Shown one piece after another: positions 11,492 through 22,197 of a DNA stretch of 64,000 nt. The notes below the pieces were generated by a model. That model did not search any database. It was not told the origin of the DNA and saw only the letters and a list, made by a program, of their open reading frames with translations. Position 1 is the first letter of the stretch. Every line of letters starts with the position of its first letter. Position numbers and translations under genes: made by a program. The stretch comes from Progne subis subis (Eukaryota > Chordata > Aves > Passeriformes > Hirundinidae). The stretch covers positions 1 to 64,000 of the forward strand of contig JAKJHU010001406.1 in NCBI GenBank assembly GCA_022316685.1, given 5' to 3'.

Positions 11492-11815
11492 CTATCCTGA
11501 ATGCCCACCTAAATCCCTTCGGGTCTTTGAAGGGTCTATTTCGGGTCTATTTCGGAGGAAGTCTATGCCCAAAATGCATGGACCCTCTGGGCCAGTCACA
11601 ATAGGGTGTCTCTTCCACTCATTTCCAGTCAGGCTCACATCAGCCTCCACCAAAGTAAAATCCTGTGAACCCCCTGTCACGCCAGCAATGGAAACAGATT
11701 CTTCCCCCACATGTCTTGATGGGAGTAATGTGCACTGTGCACCAGTACCAACCAAGGCCTCATATTTTTGTGGTTGATGTGCCAGGCCAACAAATCCACA
11801 TAGTCCAAAAAACAC
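11492..11815 (-). pseudogene. pro: Retroviral aspartic protease (pro), catalytic Asp lost
   Basis: The 107-codon frame carries the retropepsin pattern. The active-site region reads ALVGTGAQCTLLPS (residues 20-33), where the family has D-T/S-G, and the second conserved block CILGIDFL is intact. Gly at residue 23 replaces the catalytic Asp through a GGT codon (11747-11749), one transition from GAT. A protease with this change should be inactive. The end of the frame is altered by an 11-bp tandem duplication at 11532-11553, which shifts it and leads to a stop at about 11492. It would have cleaved the gag-pol polyprotein. There is no own start: the frame opens with GTG and would have been reached by readthrough or frameshift. 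Confidence 0.82.
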
Positions 11816-11830
11816 GTTTTTCCCTAGCCT

Positions 11831-12669
11831 CTACCTCGCTAGAGGCAGGGCCCCTCTAAGCCTGGTTATCCTTATTTCCCTGGGTAACCAGAGCTGCTTC
11901 CTTCTTCCTCTCATAGTCTTGCCATCCAACAATTCATGCAGCTGTTGTGTTATAGCATCAGTAGATTCTCCATCCCATCTTTTCATGTTTACTCCACAAT
12001 CACGCAGGAAGGACCACAGCTTAGCCTGTGGGATGCCTTTTCCCTCTCTGTCTGGTGAACATTTGCGTGTGGTGCCAGAGCCTCTAACCTGTACTGCAGA
12101 GATTTGAAGAATGTCCTCCCTGAGTTTTTTGTGATTCTCCTCTATCTTGTCTTCTAATTTCCTCATATGCATTTCCAGAGCTGCAATTCTTGCATGTGTT
12201 GGACCATGCATGGCATCTGCATATGTTCGGAGCTTCTTCACCATATCAATCACAGTCTCCTTTGTGTCATCCTGCTTCATTATTGCTAAAGCAGAGGAGT
12301 ATTCTTGTGGCCCAAGTCATACAAATTTTCGCCACATCACAGGTGTACGTGGTACCAAGTCTGGGTTCCTAGAGTTTAGGTCATCTGAGAAGACAATCTC
12401 TGCCACTGCCATTTCTCTCAAGTGCTGAATCCCTTGTTCAATGGTTTTCCACTGGGTCTGCTGCTATAGAGATTGTTGGCACACAGATATCTTTGTGCCA
12501 CACTTCTCAGGACTCAGAGACTGCAAGGACTAGCCTCCCTCATAATTTCTTGATCAATAACTGGATCACGTGACAGGGATCCTAAATGCCTTGCTTCAGT
12601 GCCGTCCAGAATTGTAGCCTGCAGCATCCCAATTAGTTGGACTAACCAACTAATTACAGATTCATCAGG
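11831..12669 (-). pseudogene. gag: gag, capsid and C-terminal part, broken
   Basis: After the TGA at about 12670, capsid-like coding continues in the same frame (PDESVISWLVQLIG... begins it). It meets another TGA and then shifts frame near 12440. The last part, 12280-11831 (149 codons), is open. Its residues about 27-60 form a charged heptad-like helix (ARIAALEMHMRKLEDKIEEN), probably a coiled coil. A basic tail with KLWSFLRDCGVNMKRWDG follows, a pattern I associate with the gag C-terminus of bird ERVL-like elements. No CCHC zinc knuckle is visible. At least two stops and one frameshift separate this from the N-terminal part. Confidence 0.72.
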
Positions 12670-13623
12670 TCATCGAGTATAATCCTTTCTTAGGCCACGA
12701 AGGTCCTTCAGGGAAAAGGATTCAATACTATCTCTTGATCTTGTAGCAGTTGGTCGGGCTCCTGATCTTGTGCTAGTTGGTTGGGCTTCTGATTTTGTAT
12801 TAGTTGGTTCAGCTTCTGAGTGGGTATCATCAGTTGCTTCAGCTTCTGACTGTGTGTCAGTTGGTTCGACGCCTGATTGGGAGTCAGGAGGCATTGAGGA
12901 TCCTTCACCTGAATCATCATCTACTGGTCGATCGGTTTTGTCCGTGTGCTTCTTTCCCTTCTTTACTGCAGCAACTGCCGGTGTCTTAGCCTCACTGTCT
13001 GGTTTAGCTGCAGCCTGAATAGCTGTGGGGTTGGCTGCAGCCTGAGTGACTGATTTATCTCCCTGCTCCCTTGCCTCTATCTGCTGCCCTACAGAATTTA
13101 GCAGTGTGCAACTCATTCTAGAAAAGGTATAAACTATATAGAAGAAGGTCACCAGGTGAAATACCAGGGAGGTGGGGTCTTTAACATTCAGGAGACCTTG
13201 AACATTCTCCAAAAGTGATGTAACTGACTCAAAAGAGAAGAAGGAAAGGAGAGGCTGAAGAGCCTCATCCCCTACTCCTCCTCTAACAAACTGGGTGCAG
13301 TTATTGATAAATCCCCAAAACATGCTGCTGGAACTAGGACGCAGGGTAGGACGAAAAAACCATAAACTGAACATACCCAGAACAAACTCCAGTACCTTTA
13401 TAAACTTCCTGTAAACCATAATCACCAAGCCCAGCAAAATAGCTATTCCAATTTGTGCATCCCTAGTGTAAAAGCTGTATGTTAGGGACAATATTGGAGC
13501 TATTTCTGGGTAAGAAAACAAACCTAGGGACCAGAAAGGTATTAAGACCTCAAAAAAGCCTAGGGAACAGAAACGCAAAGAAGACTCCATTCTAAGAGAC
13601 ATTAGGAATTCAAGAAGCAACAT
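12670..13623 (-). pseudogene. gag: gag, N-terminal part, with hydrophobic segments and 9-residue repeats
   Basis: The frame is open from a TTG at 13662. The first ATG is at 13623 (Met14 of the open frame), which I take as the start, giving 317 codons. Numbering from the frame start, residues about 32-60, 71-103 and 164-181 are strongly hydrophobic and look like membrane segments; the start region is hydrophobic too. Residues about 205-245 are Ala/Lys-rich. Residues 266-312 are five imperfect copies of a nine-residue Pro-Thr-x-Thr-x-Ser-Glu-Ala unit (12730-12867). The last 13 residues (LKDLRGLRKDYTR) begin a region like the capsid of ERVL-type gag. A TGA then interrupts the frame, and capsid-like coding continues just downstream. 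Gag normally builds the particle. A membrane-segment head is not what I expect for the family. Confidence 0.7.
12730..12867 (-). repeat. 27-bp coding tandem repeat inside gag
   Basis: Four to five imperfect 27-bp units (one is 30 bp) encode P-T-x-T-x-S-E-A repeats. Units start at roughly every 27 bp with AGTTGGTT on the plus strand. Copies have diverged, mostly by single changes, so the expansion predates the decay of the element. Confidence 0.85.
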
Positions 13624-13705
13624 GGCTATTGACTGTTTAATCCCCACACAAAGGACAACCAAAAATGCAGTTAATAATCAATACAATTTTTTTCCACTCT
13701 CTCAG

Positions 13706-13723
13706 GCCCTGCAGTGGTCGCCA
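13706..13723 (-). other. Candidate primer binding site, tRNA-Arg-like
   Basis: Nine bases inside the 5' LTR the minus strand reads TGGCGACCACTGCAGGGC. It begins with TGG, the complement of a tRNA CCA end. The first ten bases agree with the complement of the 3' end of a vertebrate tRNA-Arg (UCG type) as I remember it, and AGGG follows with a small offset. The 9-nt gap from the LTR is longer than usual. The tRNA identity is inference. Confidence 0.5.
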
Positions 13724-13732
13724 ATAAAAGTA

Positions 13733-14371
13733 TGTCCTGGTTTAGGGACAAATTTGGGAGAAAACCCCTGAATAAGATCCCTCTGGGAAGCAAACCAAGT
13801 GGCCCCTCCCTCCAACCAGTCCGGTAAAAAACTTCTTTGGAGAAAAGTGGAAAAAACTATTTTACTTAACAAAGTGCATACAAGTATAAAGAATGAATAA
13901 TATGAAACAATAAAACCTCTCGTTCTGGAGTTGGCAAATTGAGAAAGTTCTTGCCGTGGGTGGAGCTCGGCTCTCTCTCAGTCTCTCCTCAGTCCCAGTC
14001 CCTCCGGCACTGCTGGAAAATGCCGAGCTCCAGGCCCCGGTGGGATGCAGGTGCCGTCCCCAGTGCTCCTTTTCTGTCCAGAGCAGGTTTAAACAGTTCC
14101 AAGAAAAAGGAAAAAAAAATAGTCCAGGGAACTTCTCTGCCCTAGCTAGCTGAAACTAACTAAAAGCAAAAAGATCTCTGTCCTGCAGTCTCTCCAAGCC
14201 TCCGCCGAACACCGTCCGGAGAAGAATGTGCAGGAGTCAGACAGTTTTCTCAAAACAAACTCCGCGCTTCTCCTTGCTCTTAGAACCAGTCTTAAAGGCA
14301 CAGAACTCAATATACAGCACAAAGAGAACAGACAGCTGGGGATACAAGCATCATAAAGTTACCCTAGGACA
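13733..14371 (-). repeat. 5' LTR of the ERVL-like provirus
   Basis: The 639-bp repeat has perfect 6-bp terminal inversions (TGTCCT at its left end, AGGACA at its right end). It matches 7873-8530 almost throughout. Relative to that copy it lacks a 4-bp AACA/ACAA unit near 13870, is 4 bp shorter near 13930, and is shorter in the 14060-14080 region. In the sense of the element, transcription would run leftward into gag. I could not place a convincing TATA box. The small frames inside it are not genes. Confidence 0.93.
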
Positions 14372-16823
14372 GCGCTCTAATATGAAAAATTACCTAAATC
14401 AGAGAGTTAATGAACTGTTATGTATCTATGTATGCTAAGCAGGCCAGCTAATTTATTTCTGAAGGGAAAACAATTTTCTGTTTTGACAGCAGAGGTGATC
14501 ACTTCCCTCATTGTGCAAATAAGATGGACATTTATTACAGTTACTTGATATATAAGAATTGTCAGCTAGTTTAAATGCAAAGTTCTTAACCTTATTCTTT
14601 AAGAACTTAAATTAGTTAAAGAACAACTGAAGATACTTGAAGAAAACACTAGCTCACTTTTCCCTCATTTCATTTTCTTGTAAATTCTAAATTGTTCTGC
14701 AAAGAATTTATAACCTGCAAACACATGTTTACATATAAAAACAGATCAATTGAGACAGATGACAATGTTTTGAAGAATATTCTTACTGTTTTAGTAATGC
14801 ATTGAGCTTTACAATACTGGCTCTGTCACAGAGCTAAGGAGAGATATGTATAGTATATAAAAATACACAATGCTGGAAACGTATTTCACAAAATGTTGTA
14901 AGTTACATAATTAATTTCTATCATATACAAAGTATTTAAACAATAAAAGAGCCCATGGAAATAGAAAAAAATACAAAAATTATTTGGTCTAATATAAGGT
15001 AAAAGATACTTGTTTTTCCCCTTTATAATCTTAATTTATCATATTTGTATATTTATATACATTTTAAGAGAACAGCACAAAGGTTTTTGAAATAAAGAAC
15101 GGGAAAAAGAAATCTGAACAGTATGAATTTATAAGTTCTTTTGAAGTTTTTATGTTAGCTCCATAGTGTAGTAAAAAAATTGCCTTGGAAATAAGTAAAA
15201 TTTTGTAATTTAAAAAAAATTTGTAATTTTAAAATACAGGCCAGTATTTCCTCATTTATTCTAAACTTACAGTATCTCAGCCAACCTGATAAATTCTCAC
15301 AATATATTACATAACACTAAACTGATATCCTGGTCATTTAATCCATTTGGCTCTGATTCAAAGCCACTAGGGTAGAAAAGCTAGATCTCACTCCTTCTGA
15401 TCTTCAATTCTCTTTTGATTTTCTCAGCATATATTAAACTTTAAACTGCTCAACTGTTTTAAAACTAAGAAAAAAAGAAATTAACAAATGAGCAGCCAAT
15501 CTGAGTTTTTTAGCTAGCCACAATGATGTAATTAATCTGTTGGGCAAAACAAATATTCAAGTATAGTACTTATTATATTTCTGTACATGAATGTCTTTAT
15601 TTTCTGGATATACAATGACATTTGTATATCATTACCATAATGCAAAATGCAGAACGTGGAACAATTAATATTGTAAATATAACAAAATACAGACTGCAAA
15701 ATTTCTTTGCTGCTTTTTTTATATCTGAAAACAATAGCTTCTCACTGCTTAAAAAGATATAAAGGTTGATCATATTTTTTCAACAACAAAAAAGTTAAAA
15801 CAAGACCAAAACTTTGAAATAAATTTATTTTGTTAATGTATTTTTAAAAGCTTTTTTCCAAACTAAGTTATGAGACAGTCTTATCTGATCTTCAGTGTTG
15901 ACAAACAAACCCAGTTTATTTTTAGAAACAGTTTTACATTTCCTTGGATTGGGTTTCTTTCCTGTTTTTCCTAGTCTTACCTCCAGCACAAAACACAACT
16001 TAGAATGGTGTTTCCCATGCACATGCAGTACTCAAAAGAGTCTAACAGGCTTTCTCTGTAGAAACAAACCCATACTCTAATCCACAGCAAATGAATAAGG
16101 AACAACTTCCTTTCCTTTCACTCAGCTGAGGGCAGTGGTACTGTCTGCCTAAGCACTCTGCCTAAGCTTCTATTCACTGTGGGGCAGAAGGTCAGGGGAG
16201 GGAAGATTAGAGCATTTGTGGCTGGTTAGTGAAGATGAGCTGCTCTGCAGATCAAGATGCTGATGCTGAGTGAGTTCAGAAAAAAATCACTTAATACTGA
16301 AAAACTCTGTCAGGAAGGATGAAAATCACAGTGGAGGAGCAGTATGTTGAGTCCCTCCCACACACTTATCAGTTCAACATTTAAGACCAGTCTTCAAACA
16401 ACAACAGCTTTTACAGACCGTTTAAAGTCAGAACCTTAAAATTCCTGTGATCAACACAAAATTATCATTTTGTAATTCATGCAAGACTTGATAAGCAGTA
16501 TTTTTTATAAAACATATAATTGGGTCATCTGTATGAAATATATAATTTGCAAAGAAACATAAATTTGCTTCAAAAGGCAGTGAGTTTTCTTGCACAGATT
16601 AAAAAAACCCCCGAACTTTCTTCCTATATGTCCTAGTTTGCATTTTGCTTACTAGTCCAACTTGAAATCAAGTTTTTCAATTTTTGTAACAAACTTATAT
16701 CCTTTTTAAAAAACCCACCAATTTATGCTTTTATTACTACTACACAAAAAAATTGGGAAGCCTTGGTGTTCCCCTGTATCTCTCCTACTTTTACACAGAC
16801 ACAGAAATACACACACTATCTAT

Positions 16824-16828
<5 letters not shown>

Positions 16829-16862
<34 letters not shown>

Positions 16863-16864
16863 TG
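16829..16864. repeat. (CA)n microsatellite
   Basis: About 14 CA units follow a TATACATATA lead and pass into GTGCGTGCG. Confidence 0.95.
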
Positions 16865-17197
16865 CGAACCTATCTACGCATAGACTTTCAAATATTATTC
16901 TTACTATGTGCTAGCTCATAGTTGTATATATTTTATTAGTACATATATAAAAAAGATAGCTAGACTGAGACCCAACCTGAAATTTAGATAAGTAAATCAA
17001 GTCATCTCATGCGAAGGCTACAACCTTCAAATCCTGGTAATTTCCAAGTCAAACAGAATGCAAAAAACACTGGAGACCAACAATTCCCCATGGCTCCTTA
17101 GGACTTCCCCAGTGCTCTCAATAACTTTTGAAAGTTCTTGCAGAACCAAAAATTGCAGTATTAAGTATTTAAAGTTCCTGTTAACTGGTAAACCTTT

Positions 17198-17253
17198 ATT
17201 TCACTAACATTAGTGAAAATGTTAGTGAAATGTTTCACTAAAATTAGTGAAAC
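17198..17253. repeat. Two adjacent palindromes sharing TTCACTAA
   Basis: ATTTCACTAACAT (17198-17210) pairs perfectly with ATGTTAGTGAAAT (17219-17231) across 8 nt. Immediately after, GTTTCACTAA (17232-17241) pairs with TTAGTGAAAC (17244-17253) across 2 nt. The TTAGTGAAA core occurs three times on one strand and its complement twice on the other. Confidence 0.95.
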
Positions 17254-20200
17254 ACACTAACTAGAAAAGTTGAATGTATTACAAAAGTCAAATAGTACTT
17301 CAGGCTTCAATTATCCAAAAGAATCTAAAAAGGCGCTTTGTTGAAGTAGCTCCGCATAAAAGAAAACTTCTAATTTAATAGTACAGTCACATGCAAACAA
17401 ATTGCATTTAAAGAAACACAGAGTTAAATGCTATTTTGTTATAGTTTTCTGCATTTTTTTTGCAAAGCCAAGTAGTAAAAAACCCCCCCAAACAACAAAC
17501 CCCAAAACAAACCAGTCTGCTTAAAAAAAGAGGAACTTAATTTTTGGCAGTCTTCTGTTCATTATATGATTTGGCAAAGGCAGTGTTAGCTGTCAGAAGA
17601 TTGATCTGAGCCTCGAGAAGAGAAAAGAGCTCAAGGAAAAATGCAGCAAATCACTTGGCTGCTCCTGACTCTCTTTTGAACACTGACACACCGACATATG
17701 CACACACATACACACACATGCACACCCACTATCCCTTCTCTGCAACACAGAAGAATCTTGACAGAATGGCAGGAAGCACGCACAAAGCAGTCAGGGAAGG
17801 ATATTATGTCAGCAACCACGAACAATAAAAGGTGTAAAGGTGCTTCCTTCCCTAAACTGTTCCAGAAGTGCAAAATGGGAACCAAAACTGTCCACTTCCT
17901 TCTCTGAGCAGAACTGTCTGAATCTGCTCTGCTGCAACACCCCAGATAGAGAATCCTTTGAGCAGTTACACCAGGAGAAATAAGGAGTATCAAAACAAAC
18001 AGTAAAAATATAAACAAGAAGGCAGCCAGAGAAAAAACAAGTTAAAATGTTCTAGAGTTCATAGAATTTTCTTCGTTGCTTTACAAAAGCAACAAACTTG
18101 TCATAAAGATGTCCTTATTCCATTAAGCAGCTTACATTTTCAGTGGATTAATTAGGTTAAAACTGAAGAACAAAACATTTTTTTTTATTATGCTGATATA
18201 AGGAAGTAAAAAGTCCTATTACCTTTCTCCTACCATTCTCATCTTGATATACAAAACTAACTTCAAAGGTCTATGAAATCTTTTTAGGCAAGCCTGTCTT
18301 CTCAAACAAGTTTTGAATCTGTGTCTAAAAACGCGAATGTACACATAATCTACTTTTCTGATGAAAAACAGCTGCAAAAATATAACTGTGAACATTGACA
18401 GTGAGAGACACATATTAAGATAAAATGGTCACTTGGTTTCTGTCAAATCCTGACTGACTATGCTCCACACACAGACAAAGACAGCTACACAGTGAAGGAA
18501 CAGTTGGGCATACAGTATCAATTGAAGACATCACTCATTTTGAGTCTGTCACCTTGAGCTGGATATAATTTAAAGAAATGCAGAGAAGGGTGAAAATTAT
18601 CTATCATGTTATCTGACTGAGATCAGCTGACATTAAAGATAGAAGTGGTTCTTTATATTTACACGATGGTTTGGTTGCATGGTCATAACTGAAGATACAA
18701 TTTGGGCCATTAATAGAAGGTTATGGTAAAATGATATATGTCATCACCACAACAATGTACCAGTAAAGCAGCAATGGTACAATCTACAGTATGTTTCTTC
18801 AGGCAGAAGGCCATGCAAAAATGAATCTGAGTCATCTTAAGCTTTCAAACATCTGTCCACTACACTCTGATTTAGAAATTAAACATAACCTACCCCTATG
18901 TGTTCTGATCTTATGGGCAGCCTGCCATATGAAAAGGCTGGAAGAGAGTTAATTTTAATCTACTAAATTTAACTCTCAAGAGACTACTAGAGAGACAGTA
19001 TGTCAAACCAAAAGATCTGCACATAAAGGAAATATTTGTAACCTGTAACTACCAAGGCTTATTATCTTTTCAGTTACCTAACCTGACTTACTGACTTATG
19101 CCATGAGCTTAATATATAATGGGGAATAATTCCAGGGCAATTAAGTACTGAACCAAGGCAGGAGTAAAATATTCATAAAGTTGCAAACTACAAAATCTTT
19201 CCCAATATGTAAATTGTTACTTAGAATTTGAAGAGAAAACTTAAATTATTTCATTCATATTTCAATAATTTTTCTATTTATTTTAAAAGCATCTGCTGGA
19301 CTTCTAAGATTAATTCAACCTATACTCCATTTATTAGGTTTTTTATGCATAAAAGATAGTAGAATGTGTTTATTTTAAATCTGAACTTTCATAGCTGTAC
19401 CTTATTTGCTTGTTAACATTTCAGCATATTCCTAGTATAATGACAATGTAGCAATGAATTGCAGAAAATTCCTCTCTTGCAGCTAAGTTACTGGCTTAAT
19501 CAATACTGTTATTTTCTATTCCTTGGGGAACAGCCATAAGAATATTTTGCAATGTGATTAATTTTTTTAAATTTGGAATTAAACACTTCTGAAGACTCAT
19601 TGTGAGAATGCTTCAGACAACTGTGGTCTATGTAGTTTATAACACAAATACAGTATTTGTATATCAAATTATCTCACAGAGCAAGAGCATGTGCATTACG
19701 GGTGAAAGAGTTGTTTTGCGAAGTTCCCCTGAAAAAAATTTTGGGGAAAACTAAACATCATCGCCAAAATAGCAGAGAAGATGATACTTCCTAACAGTTG
19801 CTCTATTTCATTGTGCCACAGAGGCACAGTGCTTTTCAAGACTGAGGTATACAGACACAGAATATCTTGTATGTAGCCGCCTCTCTATTTAAGCCAATCC
19901 ATGCTGTATGAAAGGGAAGAGTGACTTTAGCTTATCTTTCACAATACATGCTGACAAACATCCATCCAGCACAGTGGTGGAAGCTTTTATGAATATTGCA
20001 GCATGCTATACCAAACCTGGTCATGTTGGTAAAGAACCATGACAGGAGATCAAAATCCTTCCATGTGATCAGGGAATCTGCCTCAGCTGATGAGTCATTC
20101 CTTGCAGCAGTACACCACAAGAAGCAACCACCAGACGAAAACTGATTGTCTGGACTCCAGTAAAATATATGCTTGCTCTGCTTGAGGAAGAAAGGAAGAC

Positions 20201-22165
20201 CTGGCTAATTTACAACATTTCTGAAGATTGCTAAAATGAAGAGAAGTATATAACTCATAAAACAAATAATGTAGACACTAATATAGGTTTTAAGTGAAAT
20301 GTTAGTATAACATATATACCTGTGAAGAGCCAATTTTAAAACTACAATAATTACCGGGCAGTACACATGGAAATGACTACCCATCACCCAAAAGAAAAAA
20401 CAAAATAAAGTAAATAGTTTGAAGAAAAGGTTTATATGTTTATGATTAGGTTCATGATGTACCCTTAGCAGCTAGATGGACATAATGGGAGTCTGAGCAA
20501 TATATATGTAATAAGATCCATAAGGTACTTTAGACAGCCTCAAGAATAACAGGTTATTCAACTAATAATGAAAGGGGGAAAAAAAATAAAGGACTGAAAA
20601 CTGAATCACCTAATTGGTCTGAAATAGAGACAGTGGCTAGGAACAGGAACCTGACTGAAAGTGGAGTACGGAAATTGGACTACTGCAAATTCACCTAGGA
20701 GTCTTGACAGTTTTGAGCTAATAATTTGATTAGATTGAATTATATTTGCTAGATGCATAAGAATATCATGAAGGGTGTTTTACAAATTCAGTCTATCATT
20801 TAGTGAGCTAAAGAAGAGAAAGCACTTCAGTGGTCAACAGGGTAAGATTTAGCACCTTGTGAGTCGAAAAGGTAAGTCTTGGAGTTACTCAGATTTTGTT
20901 CTGCTTGTATTGAAAGACATATGACACACCAGGTAAAACACTAGTGCTACAGTTCAGGAGCAGTCTTAAATACAAAGAACTTTGGAGAGTATTGGCTTAT
21001 TACAGGAAAATATAAGATCTCTAGTGTTACGTTATTACATCACCTGAAAGCAGTCTCTGACTGTGGTTAGATCTAGATTTGCAGATTTGTGACTAATGTT
21101 TGCATGTGAGGAAGTTTGTGCAACTTAAATCCCGCAAATAGCTTTTAAGAATCAGGGAATTATTCCAGGTATTTTTGGAAAAAATGATATAATACAATAT
21201 CAAATCATTGTCCAAACTTGGGTACAAATGCTTAGTAATGCCAATATCAGTGACAGGCAGTTTTAGATTTCCCCTACTGAAGAAAATATGGATTAATTCT
21301 AAAAGGGTTATTTCATAACAGATTTTTGATTACTTTCTGCTTATAATTTGCTGAATGTTAGGAAGCTTGGTACATGCACTTAGACAGTGTCTGTCTAAAC
21401 TATGGTCAATGATGAGTCTAGAAGCAATAGGTGGAATGGATGAAGAAGACAATTAAATTTTGGATAAAATGGATGGACTTGTCAATGTCTGTCTACATAG
21501 GTCTCGTCTCCTTTGTTTTCATCCAACAAGCTCCAGAGAAATTTTACACACTCTGACCCAGGATTCTCTTCTCACTCAAAGAATCCTCTGGAATCCTCCA
21601 AAGAATCCTCCTTTTTCCTCACTGTAAGCATGTGTGTCTATAGTTTAACAACATTGATGACTTCAGCTATGCCAGGTTTGTGGTGCACTGCCACTTCATC
21701 TCTGTGAGGAGGAACATCTTCATTTGCAGAAACCTCATAATCATATTTTGAAAAGGAACATCTTACACATTTGCAAATAAATAATTTCAGGGAGTTTTTA
21801 GAGAAAAGAGAAAGCTTTTTTGAAAGAGTATTTTTGTGGCATAAATAAATGGAACAAACCATAATAAGATCCCAAAGTGTCTTTAAATTACAAGCAAATA
21901 AATGAATGAGCACTATATTTGGTTCAAAGACTAAGATGAAAATTAGGAAGAATCATCTAAGGAGGTAGGAGAAAAAAGTGTGGATGAAAATACCTTAAAA
22001 CTGGAAACATGAATGTACAAATTAAGAGAAAAAATCCTGAGATGCAAATAAGTTTCTCATTATAAGAAAAACCTCTCACAGAGAACACGCTCTATGGAAA
22101 CGTTGTCAAGGGGTTAAAGGAATCCTTTCCAACATAATAAAAGTAAGTGACAAAAGCAGCCAAGG

Positions 22166-22197
22166 TAAAGCTTTATGAAAGTAAAGCTTTATGAAAG
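22166..22197. repeat. 16-bp perfect tandem duplication
   Basis: GTAAAGCTTTATGAAA occurs twice in tandem, and a third copy begins (GTAAA) before diverging. Confidence 0.9.

Larger units (their letters stand above)
7873..14371 (-). mobile_element. Endogenous retrovirus, ERVL-like (class III), full-length but defective
   Basis: A 6.5-kb provirus lies on the minus strand between two similar LTRs (13733-14371 as 5' LTR, 7873-8530 as 3' LTR). Reading leftward it has a candidate primer binding site, gag, aspartic protease, reverse transcriptase, RNase H and integrase (zinc-binding domain then DDE core). The 3' LTR starts about 175 bp after integrase. The absence of env, the gag without a visible CCHC knuckle and the pol motifs fit ERVL-like elements. 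LTR ends are TGTCCT...AGGACA. The two LTRs differ at about 24-28 of 635 aligned positions by my count plus several indels; with commonly assumed bird neutral rates this suggests several million years. No clean target duplication is visible: flanks GTGTC (left) and GCGCT (right) match at only 2 of 5 positions. All genes are broken, so it cannot be autonomous. Confidence 0.93.
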
